Shown: positions 9,098-18,398, counted from the stretch's first letter. The stretch is 20,140 bases of DNA from Basidiobolus meristosporus CBS 931.73 (GCA_002104905.1 MCFE01001010.1:1-20140), one strand, 5' to 3'. Program-made: numbers and translations. Notes: generated by a model from the sequence alone, not told the origin.

Positions 9098-10168
9098 TGT
9101 GGTGGTGTATAGGTCCAAGGGAGAGATATGTCCAACACTTCTTAAGTGTTTTGTGTGTGGGGTGTTCACTGGGTGCAACAACCTCTGGCAAAAGCTTGTT
9201 AGGAATACTTGGGTTCTGTTTCTAATCTAATGTGAAGGGGAATAAAGCCACAAGCTTGTCAAGGGAAAACTATTGAGCTACAATCCCCAACTTAGCTGGC
9301 ATCTTAACAAAAGTATGTGCTGGGCTCAGCATCTTTTGAGATGACAACGTACTAAAGCTTCCAGAGTCAAAACAACTGTAAACTCCACCAGCAGGGACTT
9401 GATAAGAATGCAGCTGTGGTCAATAGTTACAAAGACAGAAAAGTATCTTTGCCTGTACAAGAACAAACTTGGGAAAGAATCAAATATAATAAAAGATACC
9501 TACTCTGAGTATTCCTCACAAGTAGTGCCTCCAAGGTCAGTTGGCTGTCAGCGCGGTTTCCTGGGAGTGTCCTGTGGTCTAGGGCTGGAAGTTCAGGTAG
9601 CAGCAGGTAGCAGTGATCACACTAATCAACAAGTTGGTATATTGATAAAAGGGATGATGATTTATTGTTGAGGGAGAGCCTCCCTTGTATACTTTTCTTA
9701 CTGGCTAAGTGATTACTAATCATGGTGTTCCAGAAGGTTCCGGATATCAATAGAAATCTTAATGACATCAGAATGACCTAAGAATGTTCTAAGTAGGTGC
9801 CGGAAGGCTCTAAGAGGCACAGCACATCCAACCAATCAGGAATCAGTATTCTGAAACCTGTGTAACATGGGGATACCATATATGGTAAGGAAATGGTAGG
9901 GATGGTGACACGGGTTGATCATGTGTCACAGGTACTGGCGCGGGTACTTGCCTAATATAGAAGCACTTGTAGCTAGTAATCTTACATAAAGTGAGGGGTA
10001 ACTTATGCAATAAGGTAAGCAGGTGTGATAGTCAACCGGCTTATGGGATAGTACTGATTGGGTAAGACAAATGGGATAAAACTAAAATAAGTGTAGTAGA
10101 GATATAGGGAAGTGGAAAATAAGGGAATGAGCACATCTGTCAGTGGGTGTCACTGTCACCCCACTACA
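9098..10168. mobile_element. LTR-like insertion, family B copy 1 (1071 bp)
   Basis: It begins TGTGGTGGTGTATAGG and ends CACCCCACTACA, with imperfect inverted ends. It interrupts the chromovirus RT between TIKNR (10173-10187) and YPLPL (about 9080-9094). Exact 4-bp duplications CCGG flank it at 9094-9097 and 10169-10172; excision restores NRYPLPL. It has the same orientation as copy 2. It contains a segment (about 9200-9510) missing from copy 2 but closely related to the chromovirus leader at 11990-12300. No coding capacity is recognised. Size, TG...CA ends and duplication fit a solo LTR of another retrotransposon family whose internal region is not in this window. Confidence 0.87.
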
Positions 10169-10172
10169 CCGG

Positions 10173-11036
10173 TTCTTGATTGTGATCTTATTCAGTGCTC
10201 AGTAGTCTACACATATTCTTAGGATACCATCCTTTTTTTTTGACAAAGAGGATTAGGGCACCAGCCGGGGACTTAGAGTGCTGAATAAAACCTTACTGGA
10301 GGTTTTCTTGAATATAGCCATGGAGTTCTTTCAACTTGGGTTGCGAGAGGTTGTAAATAGGACCAAAAGGTGGGGTTTTTCCTTCTTCATGGTCAATGGG
10401 ATAATCATAGGGTCTATGGGCTGGGAGTAGTTTGGCTTTCTTCTTGTCAAAGACATGGGCAAACTCTTGATACTTGACAGGTATTCCATTGGAGGGGGTT
10501 CCTTCAGTGATGATGGGCTCCTGTGTCTGGGGTAGCTTAGGAAAGGATACTTCTTTACCTGAAATATCAGGTGGTCTCATGGAGTTGACATGGTGGATTC
10601 TGGGGAATGTCAGGATTTTAGTCTTCCAGTGGATAGCTGTGTTATGGTGACTAAGCCATGAGCTTCCAAGGACTATGGAGTAATGGGGAGAGTTGATAAT
10701 GTTGAAAGCTAGTGTCTCATGGTAACTAGTACTGGACAGCTGGAGTAGACAGGTCTCATGGGTAACAGCACCAGAAGAGAGGGACCTTCCATCAATAACT
10801 TCTACTTGGACAGGACAGGATTTCAGGACAGTGGGGATTTTGTGCTTCTGGACAGATGACTGGTCAATGAAACAGGAGGAAGCACCAGTATCTTTGAGGG
10901 CATGGACACAGACAGGGATGGATTCAGGGATGTGGATGTTGACAGGAGCTCTTAAGGACTGGATGGACTTGGTAGCGTATGATGTTTCTTGAATGTGCTG
11001 AATTTGCATTGGAGGGTCCAGATGCAAGCCTGTCAT
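10173..11036 (-). pseudogene. Chromovirus pol start: aspartic protease and RT N-terminus
   Basis: The frame opens at ATG 11036, overlapping the gag stop (ATGA). The protease has ALKDTGASSCFID as its active-site box and IVLGSSWLSHHNTAIHW as the conserved flap/C-terminal box. The RT N-terminal region follows (YQEFAHVFDKKKAKLLPAHRP, then PPFGPIYNLSQPKL). A TAA at 10293-10295 interrupts YIQENLQ*GFIQ, and the frame continues HSKSPAGALILFVKKK. Next, a run of nine T on the plus strand (10233-10241) gives a +1 shift where eight would give the expected KKKDG. The shifted frame then reads RICVDY-like sequence and NKITIKNR up to the CCGG duplication. The protease matures the polyprotein. The homopolymer shift could also be a sequencing error. 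Confidence 0.92.
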
Positions 11037-11965
11037 TGTAACTTGACATTGGAGTTTCCCAATAATTCAGGAGAAGATGGTGCACTGGATGATTGCAGGA
11101 GCTTGAAGCTGGACTTCTTGTTAGGACAAGACTTGGCAAAGTGGCCTGGCTGGCCACATTAAAGGCAGAGGTTTGCCTGCTGACATCTAGATCTTTCTTC
11201 TTTTGTGAGTATCTTATATTTAGCACTGTCAATGTGCATTGGATCATCAGGCTTAGTATTGGGTGACTGGATTACTGGGAAGGAATTTAGCTGATAAGTA
11301 TGTCGGAATTTCTGTTTCTTCTGGAAAAGACAATTGTCACATTGGATTGCTTGATGAATAGCTTCACCCAGGGTAGTTGGGTCAGGGAGAGTGAGAAGTA
11401 GGTCACTGACTTCATCATTGAGCCCATCTTGATATTGACAAATCAGGGCAGCATCACCCCAAAGGCTCAAGCCACTGGCTAGTAGCTAGAATTCAGAAGC
11501 ATACACAGATGCAGGTCTGTTTCCTTACTTCCAGTTCTTGGTCTTGTTGGTAGCAGCTCTGGCTTGGTCAATGTTGCCAAATGTTAGCTCCATTTCTGTG
11601 AGGAAGGCATGGTAGTTGATCAGTAGAGGGGAGTTGGTTTCCACCAAAGGGGAGAACCATTTCTGGGCCGCTCCAGTCTGCAGGTTAGAGATATAATTAA
11701 CTTTTGCTTGATCTGTTGGGAACCAATTATGTTGTAGTGACAAGTGGTGTTTTGCTATATTGATGAAACCTTGGAAATCATTCTGGGAGCCACTAAACTT
11801 GGTAGTGGAGGTGATCTTGGGATCATGGAAGGAGGCAGCCTGGATAGGCTGTTGCGCATTTTGGCTCTGGAGTTGAGCAACAGAGTTTCTGAGGTCTGCA
11901 TTGTCTTGTTGCAGCTGGGCAAAGGCAGCCATGAGACTTGCAAGGTTATACTCTGGGCTGGACAT
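11033..11965 (-). pseudogene. Chromovirus gag (capsid and nucleocapsid)
   Basis: One frame of about 310 codons runs from ATG 11965 to TGA 11033-11035. Three internal stops break it: TAA at 11525-11527, a stop just upstream of 11470, and TAA at 11159-11161. The N-terminus is a short heptad-like segment (LMAAFAQLQQDNADLRNSVA), probably coiled coil. The retrotransposon-gag core follows (FSGSQNDFQGFINIAKHHL, ISNLQTGAAQKWFSPLV, then ALICQYQDGLNDEVSDLL). It ends in a CCHC zinc knuckle at 11126-11167 (CL*CGQPGHFAKSC, the stop replacing the residue between the first two cysteines). Gag forms the particle and binds the RNA. The start is chosen because nothing in this frame upstream resembles gag and the family N-terminus is short. 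The terminal TGA overlaps the pol ATG. Confidence 0.92.
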
Positions 11966-12384
11966 GTCATGGTAGCAGGAGGTGTAGAAGTCTCTTAGAC
12001 TTGCTCACAAATACTGGATATTGCTAGCTAATTTGTGCGTTATAAAGCCACTAGTGTGTCAAGAATACAATTATTGAGCCACAATCCCCAACTTTGAATA
12101 AGATAGCATCACTTCAGAAGGTACTGGCTTTAATGTCCTTTGATAGAGTATTGTACTAAAGGTTCCAATACTGTAACAACTGTAAACTGCTCCAGCAGGG
12201 TAATAAAGTCAATGCAGCTTTGGCCAATAATCTTACAAAGATAAAGTATCTTTGCCTTTGGAGGACAAGACTAGGAAAAGATTCAGGATGATACTTATGG
12301 TAGGTATTCCTTTATAAGATCTTCTCAAGAACTTTTGGTAGAAGGCAGAGATCAACAGGTAAGTCAGGGGTAGTCTGATAAAAC
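11966..12384 (-). other. Chromovirus leader, related to the left part of LTR family B
   Basis: This 419-bp stretch lies between the gag ATG and the 5' LTR. It contains no ORF. It aligns with the first ~420 bp of the family-B insertion at 9098-9520. Shared words include CACAATCCCCAACTT, GTACTAAAG, AACAACTGTAAACT, CCAGCAGGG, TTACAAAGA and AAAGTATCTTTGCC. The similarity seems to start close to the gag ATG (GGTGTAGAAGTCTC versus GGTGTAGAGGTACTC). The tRNA primer-binding site should adjoin 12384 on the minus strand (GTTTTATCAGACTACC), but I cannot name the tRNA. Confidence 0.7.
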
Positions 12385-12912
12385 TGTTATGATTAGACAC
12401 AAGGCAGGAGAGTAGGGCTAGGCAAGGCAGGACCAGGAAAGGACTTGTGTATGAATTGACAAGGCAAGGCAGATTTCCAAGGCAAGGTGGGTCATTCAAG
12501 ACCTGTATTTATCAGACTGAGGAATACATAAGGGGGGATAGGACTATATATACTTTTTGGCAATATGGATGCCAAGAGATATTGGCTAATACTGATGGGG
12601 TTCTGGGGTGAGGCACAGTAAGTGTGCCAAGATAGAATATACTAAAGAGCAGACTGGAATATCACATGGAGATGTGTCATGGGTCAGTTGATCATATGAC
12701 TAGGTCATGTGACATGTAACTACCATTTATGGCATGGGACTACATAGGTTCTAATGGGAAGCTTCCATAGAATGCTCTATTGTGTAACATTGACTTGGAG
12801 CTTTCAAGAAGTTGCTAGAATGTTGTAGAACTTTCTAGAGGGAACTGGGATTTCTTCACTGACTTAATTTGTCTAGATAATCAGAGACCAGGGATGTCAT
12901 GTGATCATGACA
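12385..12912 (-). repeat. Chromovirus 5' LTR (528 bp)
   Basis: It begins TGTTATGATTAGACACAAGG and ends GATCATGACA on the plus strand. It is followed directly by the TCTTC target duplication (12913-12917). It is the full-length version of the LTR at 5452-5631 and closely matches the solo LTR at 1859-2384. Near the left end (the U5 side for minus-strand transcription) it has several short GGCAAGGC-type repeats. Confidence 0.95.
12545..12552 (-). promoter_or_regulatory. TATA-like box in the chromovirus 5' LTR
   Basis: TATATATA within AAAGTATATATAGTCC (minus strand) lies about 360 bp into the LTR in the transcription direction, leaving about 160 bp for R and U5. The same box is in the solo LTR at 2018-2025 and is lost in the deleted 3' LTR. 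The role is inferred from position and composition. Confidence 0.55.
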
Positions 12913-12917
12913 TCTTC

Positions 12918-13338
12918 CTCTAGAAGTTCACCTTCTAATTTGTCAAGGTACCCACTTACCCACTGTCAGATACTCTGGGACTGTTGCCTTGATGAGTCCT
13001 GTATGTATTGCTCTTGGCAGCCACCTAGCCCTACTAATATATCATGTAGCTCTTTAGTCATTCAAGGCAAAAACTCAATCAAAATCTCTTTGGTTCCTAA
13101 TTTTGTGGCACAAACAGACATATCATTCCTGTACTGTGCAAATTACATGCTGAATTGTTTGTGCAGATTCCTCATCAAATCCCCTCACTCTCAGCTCATT
13201 CTTGATTTTAATATTTGCATTCTTGTATATCTTCCTAATACATTTGCTGGCATGTTGATGTAGTACTCATGCCACAGCTTTCTACTCAGATTCTTCCATC
13301 TTTGTCAACTGTCTGAGGCACTTAGTACTGCTTATCAT
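12918..13338 (-). pseudogene. copia-type relic no. 2: gag N-terminal part
   Basis: From an ATG at 13336-13338 the minus strand reads MISSTKCLRQLTKMEESE, then CIRKIYKNANIKIKNELR and GFDEESAQTIQHVICTVQE. After a frame change it reads CATKLGTKEILIEFLP, then MTKELHDILVGLGGCQEQYI and GYLDKLEGELLEE, which runs straight into EYRPQATASQ at 5446 when the chromovirus and one TCTTC are removed. Several stops are present. The helical, charged character and its place upstream of a zinc knuckle and protease suggest gag. I do not recognise the protein by sequence, so another kind of element-borne protein is possible. Confidence 0.55.
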
Positions 13339-14089
13339 AGACACTTAGGCCATACCAAGATCATTTGGCAAGAACTTGAATGGATCTGACATTGACTCTT
13401 CTGGTCCAGACCATGCTTGTGAGCTGGGGGATGGGTTTTGTCTGGGTTGTATTGAAGATGTGTTGAGACTTTGTATAGGGACCATAGTGACAGATTTGGG
13501 TACTTATACAGTAGTATATTGGTATCAACCAGGTCTTATATAAAGTATATATGAAAACTAATATGATTATTGAGTTCTCCATATATTATGTATGATGCAT
13601 TGTGTAATAAATTGACACAGATCTGATCCCATCAATTGCAGATTTCCTATTTAATTATAGACTTGTGATTAAATCATTAATAATTTCACAAAGTCATTGT
13701 TTGAGGATGATTTTTGCAACATAATCATGGGCTTCATGGCAATTGATAGAGATTCAATCTTGATGTATGGAAACCAAATAAATTAAGCTAATTGCACCAA
13801 GTCAATTCATATCACCTCTACTTCATCATGAGCCAGTTTTTATGTGACTTGGTCATCTGGATGGTGTTAACTCATAAATCCCATCACTACCACCTAATTT
13901 CCTTTTGACAGATTAGATGCCACCTATACCAGGCACTGTGGACCATCTACCCCAATCTTCTTAAGGAGATCCCTTGTTAAACTTTTAAGCTATTACAAGA
14001 ACTATTGCCCTACCAGGTTTCATCTCACCACTCATGGCAACAGTAGTGCTTGAAGCTTTCATTTCCAGCTGACAGCAATGGAGTCCCAC
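13339..14089. other. No gene recognised; flank between copia relic no. 2 and the CACTA element
   Basis: This 750-bp AT-rich stretch holds only short frames without motifs. Its left part could contain the 5' LTR or leader of copia relic no. 2, and its last ~190 bp could be the N-terminal part of the Harbinger-like transposase found at 18879. The plus-strand frame there (LDATYTRHCGP, then a stop at about 14050, then LTAMESH) joins in frame across the CAC duplication. Neither idea can be confirmed by eye. Confidence 0.3.
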
Positions 14090-14529
14090 CACTATGAAAA
14101 AAGTATTGAAATGATCCCATCAAAAGGCCGTCACAAAGCTAGAGTCCCATGACTAAGAGGTACTGATCTTGTTGGGACATTGTCCAGAGACCATTGAAAA
14201 ATAATTGCACCCCAGATTTCACAAAAAACTTAGTCAAAATTTTTCACTGCAACAATGTATAAGTGGCTTTGGTTGGTTTCCTGCCAATTTACTCACTCTC
14301 TGATCCTGGACACTCTATTGCCTCCTACACTTGTGTGAATTGATTGACAATTGCCTCTTTTTCATACTCCCTACTTCCTGACTCAACTGTTTCTCTTACT
14401 TTCCATGTGTACAAATTGATTTATATCCATTGAAACTTCAGTTTTATCTCAATTGCCAATTGTATTGACCTAAACAAGTCTCTATACTCTACACTAACAT
14501 TATGCCCAACCTCACACTCAACAAGTAAC
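14090..14529. repeat. CACTA left terminal/subterminal region, repeated at 19703-20140
   Basis: This 440-bp block lies between the left terminus and the accessory-gene stop codon. It is present again in the same orientation at 19703-20140 and inverted at about 3275-3693. Shared words include GTGACTAAGAGGTA/GTCC.ATGACTAAGAGG, AATAATTGCACCCCAGAT, CTCAATTGCCA and CACTCAACAAGTAAC. It has no coding capacity and probably contains transposase-binding sites plus the 3' untranslated region of the accessory gene. Confidence 0.85.
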
Positions 14530-14533
14530 TCCA

Positions 14534-16430
14534 TTAAAAGCCATCACTCAATAAGTACTTCTGCTGTAACACTCTGATTCCACAACTTGGTGGGAACCTA
14601 ACAGCTTTATGCCACTGTTCATTCACTAGGTCCAACATGTCCTGGTCTTCAGCTAGCACTGTAAGGTCTAGCTCCTCATCTGCCAGTCTTTGCAATAAAT
14701 CCTTGCAATATAACAGTGCATTTTCTTGAGCACTGCTCTTGAAGAAGAGCTGCAACCTCTTGGTGTGCCTATTAATGTTCAAATCTCCACTGAAGGCATT
14801 GTGATAGTCATTTGAGCTCTTGACATTGTAGCCTTGTCTGTCAGTGGGATCTCCACTTGGTCAACAATGGAGGCTGTGGAGGCTGTGGTAGACAAATTGC
14901 CTTTTTCAGCACACTCATCTACCTTGCTGGAGTATTGCTCAACTGGCCACGCTTCCAACTCTTGTGAAAACAACTGTTTTCATGTTGCTGATTCTTCTTG
15001 GCTATGATGGGATTCAGTCTGTTCCAGGCTTGCGGCATTAATTGGCAAGAACTGCAGTTTTTTTTTGCATGCCTCCCTGTCTCAGGTTTGGGTAGACATT
15101 TTTCCCTTTACCTTTTCCTTTATCACTGCCAGGTCTTTCACTGATATTTTGTCTGAGTGCTTCTTGTAAAGAACTAGGTTTTCTCCTGGATAAATTCTGC
15201 TCTGATGCATCTGTTTTGGCCTTCTTGTCCCTTGCTGGCACTCTCCTGGCAACCTGATGTTTCTTTTCAGCTTGTTTGAGCTCTCAACCATTGTTGTGAT
15301 GGGCTCCTGTAAAAGCGGCTGGTTTTTATCTCTGCCAGGTCCTTAAGCTGCTACTTTGACTGGGTGCTTCTTGAGTGGTACTATGCTTTTTCCTTGATAA
15401 ATGTTGTGCTGGTGCATCCATGTCTGCCTGCTTGTCCCTAATTGGCGCTCTTCCAGCTACCTGATGTCTCTTTGATGCTTGTCTGGAGCTTTCAGCCCTG
15501 CTTGTAATGGGCTCTTGAGGAAGCTGCTGGTTTTTAGCCATGGCACCCTTGTGCTTCTTCCTTTGATAGTTTCTGCTATTCTTAAGATACTCTCCTAGCA
15601 TACCAATGCTGGCCCAAAATCTATTTGCCTGTTTCAATCCAGGATAATGCTCATGAAACAATTCAAGTGCTTTCAGCCTGGCCTTGAGTTCCTGAAGGTC
15701 CCATGGTATGCTGGCCTTAGGGTGATGGCATGCTGGACTTCTGATAGCCTCTTGAGTATTAGCCGACTCTTCATTATTGCACTCAACAGCTTCACAGATC
15801 TTTGATGTCTTTAGATTCTTAGGCTTTAGTATAAACACCACATTGTCTCCCTGCCATGATGTGATAGGTTTTCTGTGGGCTTTGTCTTTAGGCACTGTTG
15901 TTGTGCTTCAATGACTGTATGGTGTTCTTCTGCTGTTACCTTGGGAAATGGCTCAATTTTTGGCTGCAACATTGAGCTACTTGAGTTCCTTCTTTGCAGC
16001 AAAGATACTGCTTTCTCTACCTGGGATATTGATAGCTATACACATATTATCCACTCATCTTGTTTCTGGACTATTTCCTCTTTTCTCTGGGCCATTGCAT
16101 CTATCCTATAAGCCACTGCTCCTAATTGCTTCATCAATGCATTGGTATGAGCTTACAACATACTTGCTAATATGGGTGGTGGCAATGTTATATTGGCCAC
16201 TTGCTTATCTTCAGCTGAGGATACTCTGCGTGCTACATTCTCATCTGCCTGAGCATAACGGTCAGCTTGTGGCTCTGTAGAGGTTCTCAATTGCCTACTT
16301 GACTGAGAGCCTGAGGAGTCCTCATTATTACCTTTAATAGGCACACTGTCCACAGGGCCTTTTTTGGATGTAGCCCCACTTGTTGCACTGAATGTCATAG
16401 CAAGCTGTTGTCCAACCATTATTCTGTTGC
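14534..16430 (-). pseudogene. CACTA accessory gene of unknown function
   Basis: Homologous or consecutive minus-strand frames run from MVGQQLAMTFSATSG (16419) to the stop at 14534-14536. The N-terminal part is low-complexity and polar, followed by a probable coiled coil (MKQLGAVAYRIDAMAQRKEE, about 16080-16140). A middle block near 15600-15720 reads IPWDLQELKARLKALELF, then HYPGLKQANRFWASIGML. A basic region contains a tandem 206-bp duplication, and the C-terminal domain is helical (KRLQLFFKSSAQENALLYCK, then LADEELDLTVLAED). Stops and frameshifts break it in at least four places. The C-terminal half is shared with copy C at 2540-3272, stop codon included. No catalytic motif is seen. Its position, divergent from a Tnp2-like gene inside one transposon, suggests a TnpA-like or other accessory role, which is inference. 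Confidence 0.6.
15128..15536 (-). repeat. Intragenic tandem duplication (about 206 bp, two units)
   Basis: The units are 15128-15333 and 15334-15536. Each starts (plus strand) GCCAGGTC.TT and ends near GGCTCxTGxxxAAGCxGCTGG followed by a T run. In protein both encode EPIT...ESS..., then RDK.A..DA..Q.LSR.K.S..QEA. The units are clearly diverged, so the duplication is old. The offset is not a multiple of three at present, consistent with later indels. Confidence 0.75.
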
Positions 16431-16709
16431 TGTCAGTGGTGAGGTTTGGTTAAGAGCCCGACAACTTTGCTTTGTTTTTTGGCGGTATATATATGGAATT
16501 GAGTCAAACCAAAGGAGAAATAGTGTTATATATACATGTGTATGTGGTGCCACAACTTTATTTATAATGCTCACTATGGCAGGTCATCATTGATTCTGAC
16601 ATTCATGTAGGTGCAATGTCTCAAATACAACTCTTTCTTAAGTTCACATTAGTATTGACCAAAAAGTGATATAATAAAGTTATGTTTTGAAGGTCAAACA
16701 GTTTGCCCC
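16431..16709. promoter_or_regulatory. Divergent intergenic region of the CACTA element
   Basis: This interval separates the minus-strand accessory gene from the plus-strand Tnp2-like gene, which read away from each other. It contains TATATATAT at 16486-16494 and a second TATATATAC-like run near 16530, candidates for divergent core promoters. No experimental signal can be claimed. Confidence 0.4.
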
Positions 16710-17168
16710 ATGGACAAGACTACTTTGACTCAATGCCATCAAAGAAGAGAAAAAAGACCATGTGGCTATTGTGGCAAGCCTCTCAGCCATGAAGCACGCA
16801 GGCAGCATAGGAAATATTACAAGGATCATGACCAGTGTTTTACTACACAAGTCATATTTAGCCATTTACAGGTCACTATTGTACAAACAACATCTTGCTG
16901 GCCACTTGATACTTCTATAATGGAATCTTGCCATACTTGTCACCATACACAAACTGAGTTAGGTGAGTTTGTGATGCCATTAGGCTTGCCCCAGCCTTCT
17001 GAGTATGGTATGCTGAGTGATAGCTCTGAAGAAGCAGGCCCACTGATGGATTGTGAGCCTATCTTCCCTAACAACAGCTCCCTGCATGAGCCCTGCAAAA
17101 TCACAATATGCAATGAGCAGGTTTTTCTGGTCACAATGGGTAGTATTGCTTATTACTGGAGATACTAA
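16710..17168 (+). pseudogene. Tnp2-like transposase, N-terminal zinc-finger part
   Basis: The 152-codon frame starts MDKTTLTQCHQRREKRPCGYC. A zinc-finger-like motif follows the start (C18, C21, then H33 and H40 in KPLSHEARRQHRKYY), typical of the DNA-binding N-terminus of fungal Tnp2 proteins. An acidic serine-rich stretch (MLSDSSEEAGPLMDCEPIF) follows, as in that family. The frame stops at 17166-17168, and the next recognisable Tnp2 sequence is near the C-terminal third of the protein. The catalytic DDE region, normally several hundred residues, is therefore missing. The start is the first ATG of the frame. It shares the divergent promoter interval with the accessory gene. Confidence 0.62.
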
Positions 17169-17189
17169 AGATGGGGGGTATCTGTTGGA

Positions 17190-18398
17190 GCAAAAGCTTT
17201 CTACTGGGAGCAATGCATCTGCTTTTTGATAATATCCCTATACTGATGACCAAGTTGTACATTGGGCATTTAAAACTAAATGAGCCCTTTGAGATACCAT
17301 AGAAATTTCAAAGAATTGGTCAGATATAACAGAGTATCTGCAACCCAAAGTACTTCTCACAGGCTCCAATTAATACTCATACGCATATGCAACAATACTA
17401 ATGCAAAGACTAAATGAACTAGATATGTATTTATCCAAGTGGTGCTCTGAAGCCATTCCTATCAACAGTATATTGGAAGCATTGGGAGTAATAGGTGGAT
17501 ATTGTAGGAATATTCATCCAGAAGTGGATCACCAATGCCAACTTGATGCATCTGCAGCTGTTGTGTGAGGAACTTTTGACAGGATTTGCGCAGCCTTACT
17601 ACAAACATAAAGCTGAATGTGTAGATCTCTGCTGCTACTGTATTCATTCACTACTCCATCTTGCACACTGTGTGGAGAATATTGGGCCTTGCTTCACCTT
17701 TTGGGAGTTTCCTATGGAGCAGATGTGTGGGGAGATAGGAAGACAAGTTAAGTTGTAGGTACTACCCTATCCCAATCTCATCAAGAATATTACCTTCAAG
17801 TCCATCATGGATGTGATGAGTTGGCACATGGAGGACAGCCAGAAAGGGTTGGAAAATACTGAGGACAAATGTGCACATGGAGACACCTATTCCTATAGCA
17901 TTAAGAAGCTAAGCAGCCCCAATGCATGGGTAATCAGTTACATAATGCAAAGTTGGGTTGGGTGCAACAAGCAACTAATTTTTATCAGGAAAACTCTACC
18001 AAGATATGTCAGATTTCTCATGGTTGCAAGCCAACTTCTACACCATTCAATATAGAATTCAGACAAACAAAAGCCAGTGCGCACCTATAAGGGGGACTAG
18101 AATCCAGCAGAGAGAAGGAATATATTGGCTAAATACCAAGAAGCTCTTTGCAGATATTTTGGAGGTATTCATGGCAGAAGTGGCAACAACCAAGCATATG
18201 TTTGCAAGATGTATATGTTACCAGCAATACAAGATATATGGCAACTTTGCAAGTATCACACTAAAAAGCCGTAAAGTAGAGGTGATAGAAGTATGTCAAT
18301 TGTGGCAGGTGTGCGCATTTGTTGAGGTTAGTAAGCAGGAGCCCATAGTTTTTTTTGATTTGAACTATATGTGGAATACCCAAGGTAGTAGTGGGTAA
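17190..18398 (+). pseudogene. Tnp2-like transposase, C-terminal part
   Basis: Several plus-strand frames give a colinear Tnp2-like C-terminus. First comes SFLLGAMHLLFDNIPILMTK with YIGHLKL (about 17190-17280), matching the family's D.MHL..ENL.P.L...W.G.F. Then YYKHKAECVDLCCYCIHSLL and GPCFTFWEFPMEQMCGEIGR (about 17600-17740), matching iHALLH....GP.W..W.FPMER.CG. Then LPYPNLIKNITFKSIMDV (about 17762-17815). The last frame (18006-18398) resembles the variable domain near the C-terminus (QCAPIRGTRIQQREGIYW). Tnp2 cuts and joins CACTA ends. In-frame stops lie at about 17305 and 17756, with frameshifts between blocks. I recall the family pattern from general knowledge; a profile search would settle it. 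Confidence 0.75.

Larger units (their letters stand above)
5452..12912 (-). mobile_element. Full-length Ty3/gypsy chromovirus with nested insertions
   Basis: The element is bounded by two related LTRs (5452-5631 and 12385-12912). It is flanked by the duplication TCTTC at 5447-5451 and 12913-12917, so it inserted as one unit. On the minus strand the order is 5' LTR, leader, gag, protease, RT, RNase H, integrase, chromodomain, 3' LTR, which is the Ty3/gypsy order. The chromodomain makes it a chromovirus. Gag and pol overlap by ATGA at 11033-11036. Two LTR-like insertions (7415-8215 and 9098-10168) interrupt pol; without them the element is about 5.6 kb. About eight in-frame stops and a few 1-base shifts disable it. 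By eye, the 180 bases shared by the two LTRs differ at about 15 positions. Confidence 0.95.

Noticed and set aside
12410-12490. Cluster of GGCAAGGC words considered as a minisatellite or CRISPR-like array
   Set aside because: Units are short, irregularly spaced and part of the LTR sequence shared with 1880-1960. No spacers or constant repeat length.
12901-13263. Plus-strand ORF of 120 codons with an AUG in the LTR end
   Set aside because: It begins inside the LTR and crosses the target duplication. The minus strand carries the frame that is continuous with 5446.
15875-16280. Overlapping plus-strand ORFs of 78 and 110 codons with hydrophobic stretches that look like membrane segments
   Set aside because: They lie antisense to the accessory gene, whose frame is supported by homology in copy C and by order. 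The hydrophobicity is a by-product of reading its complement.
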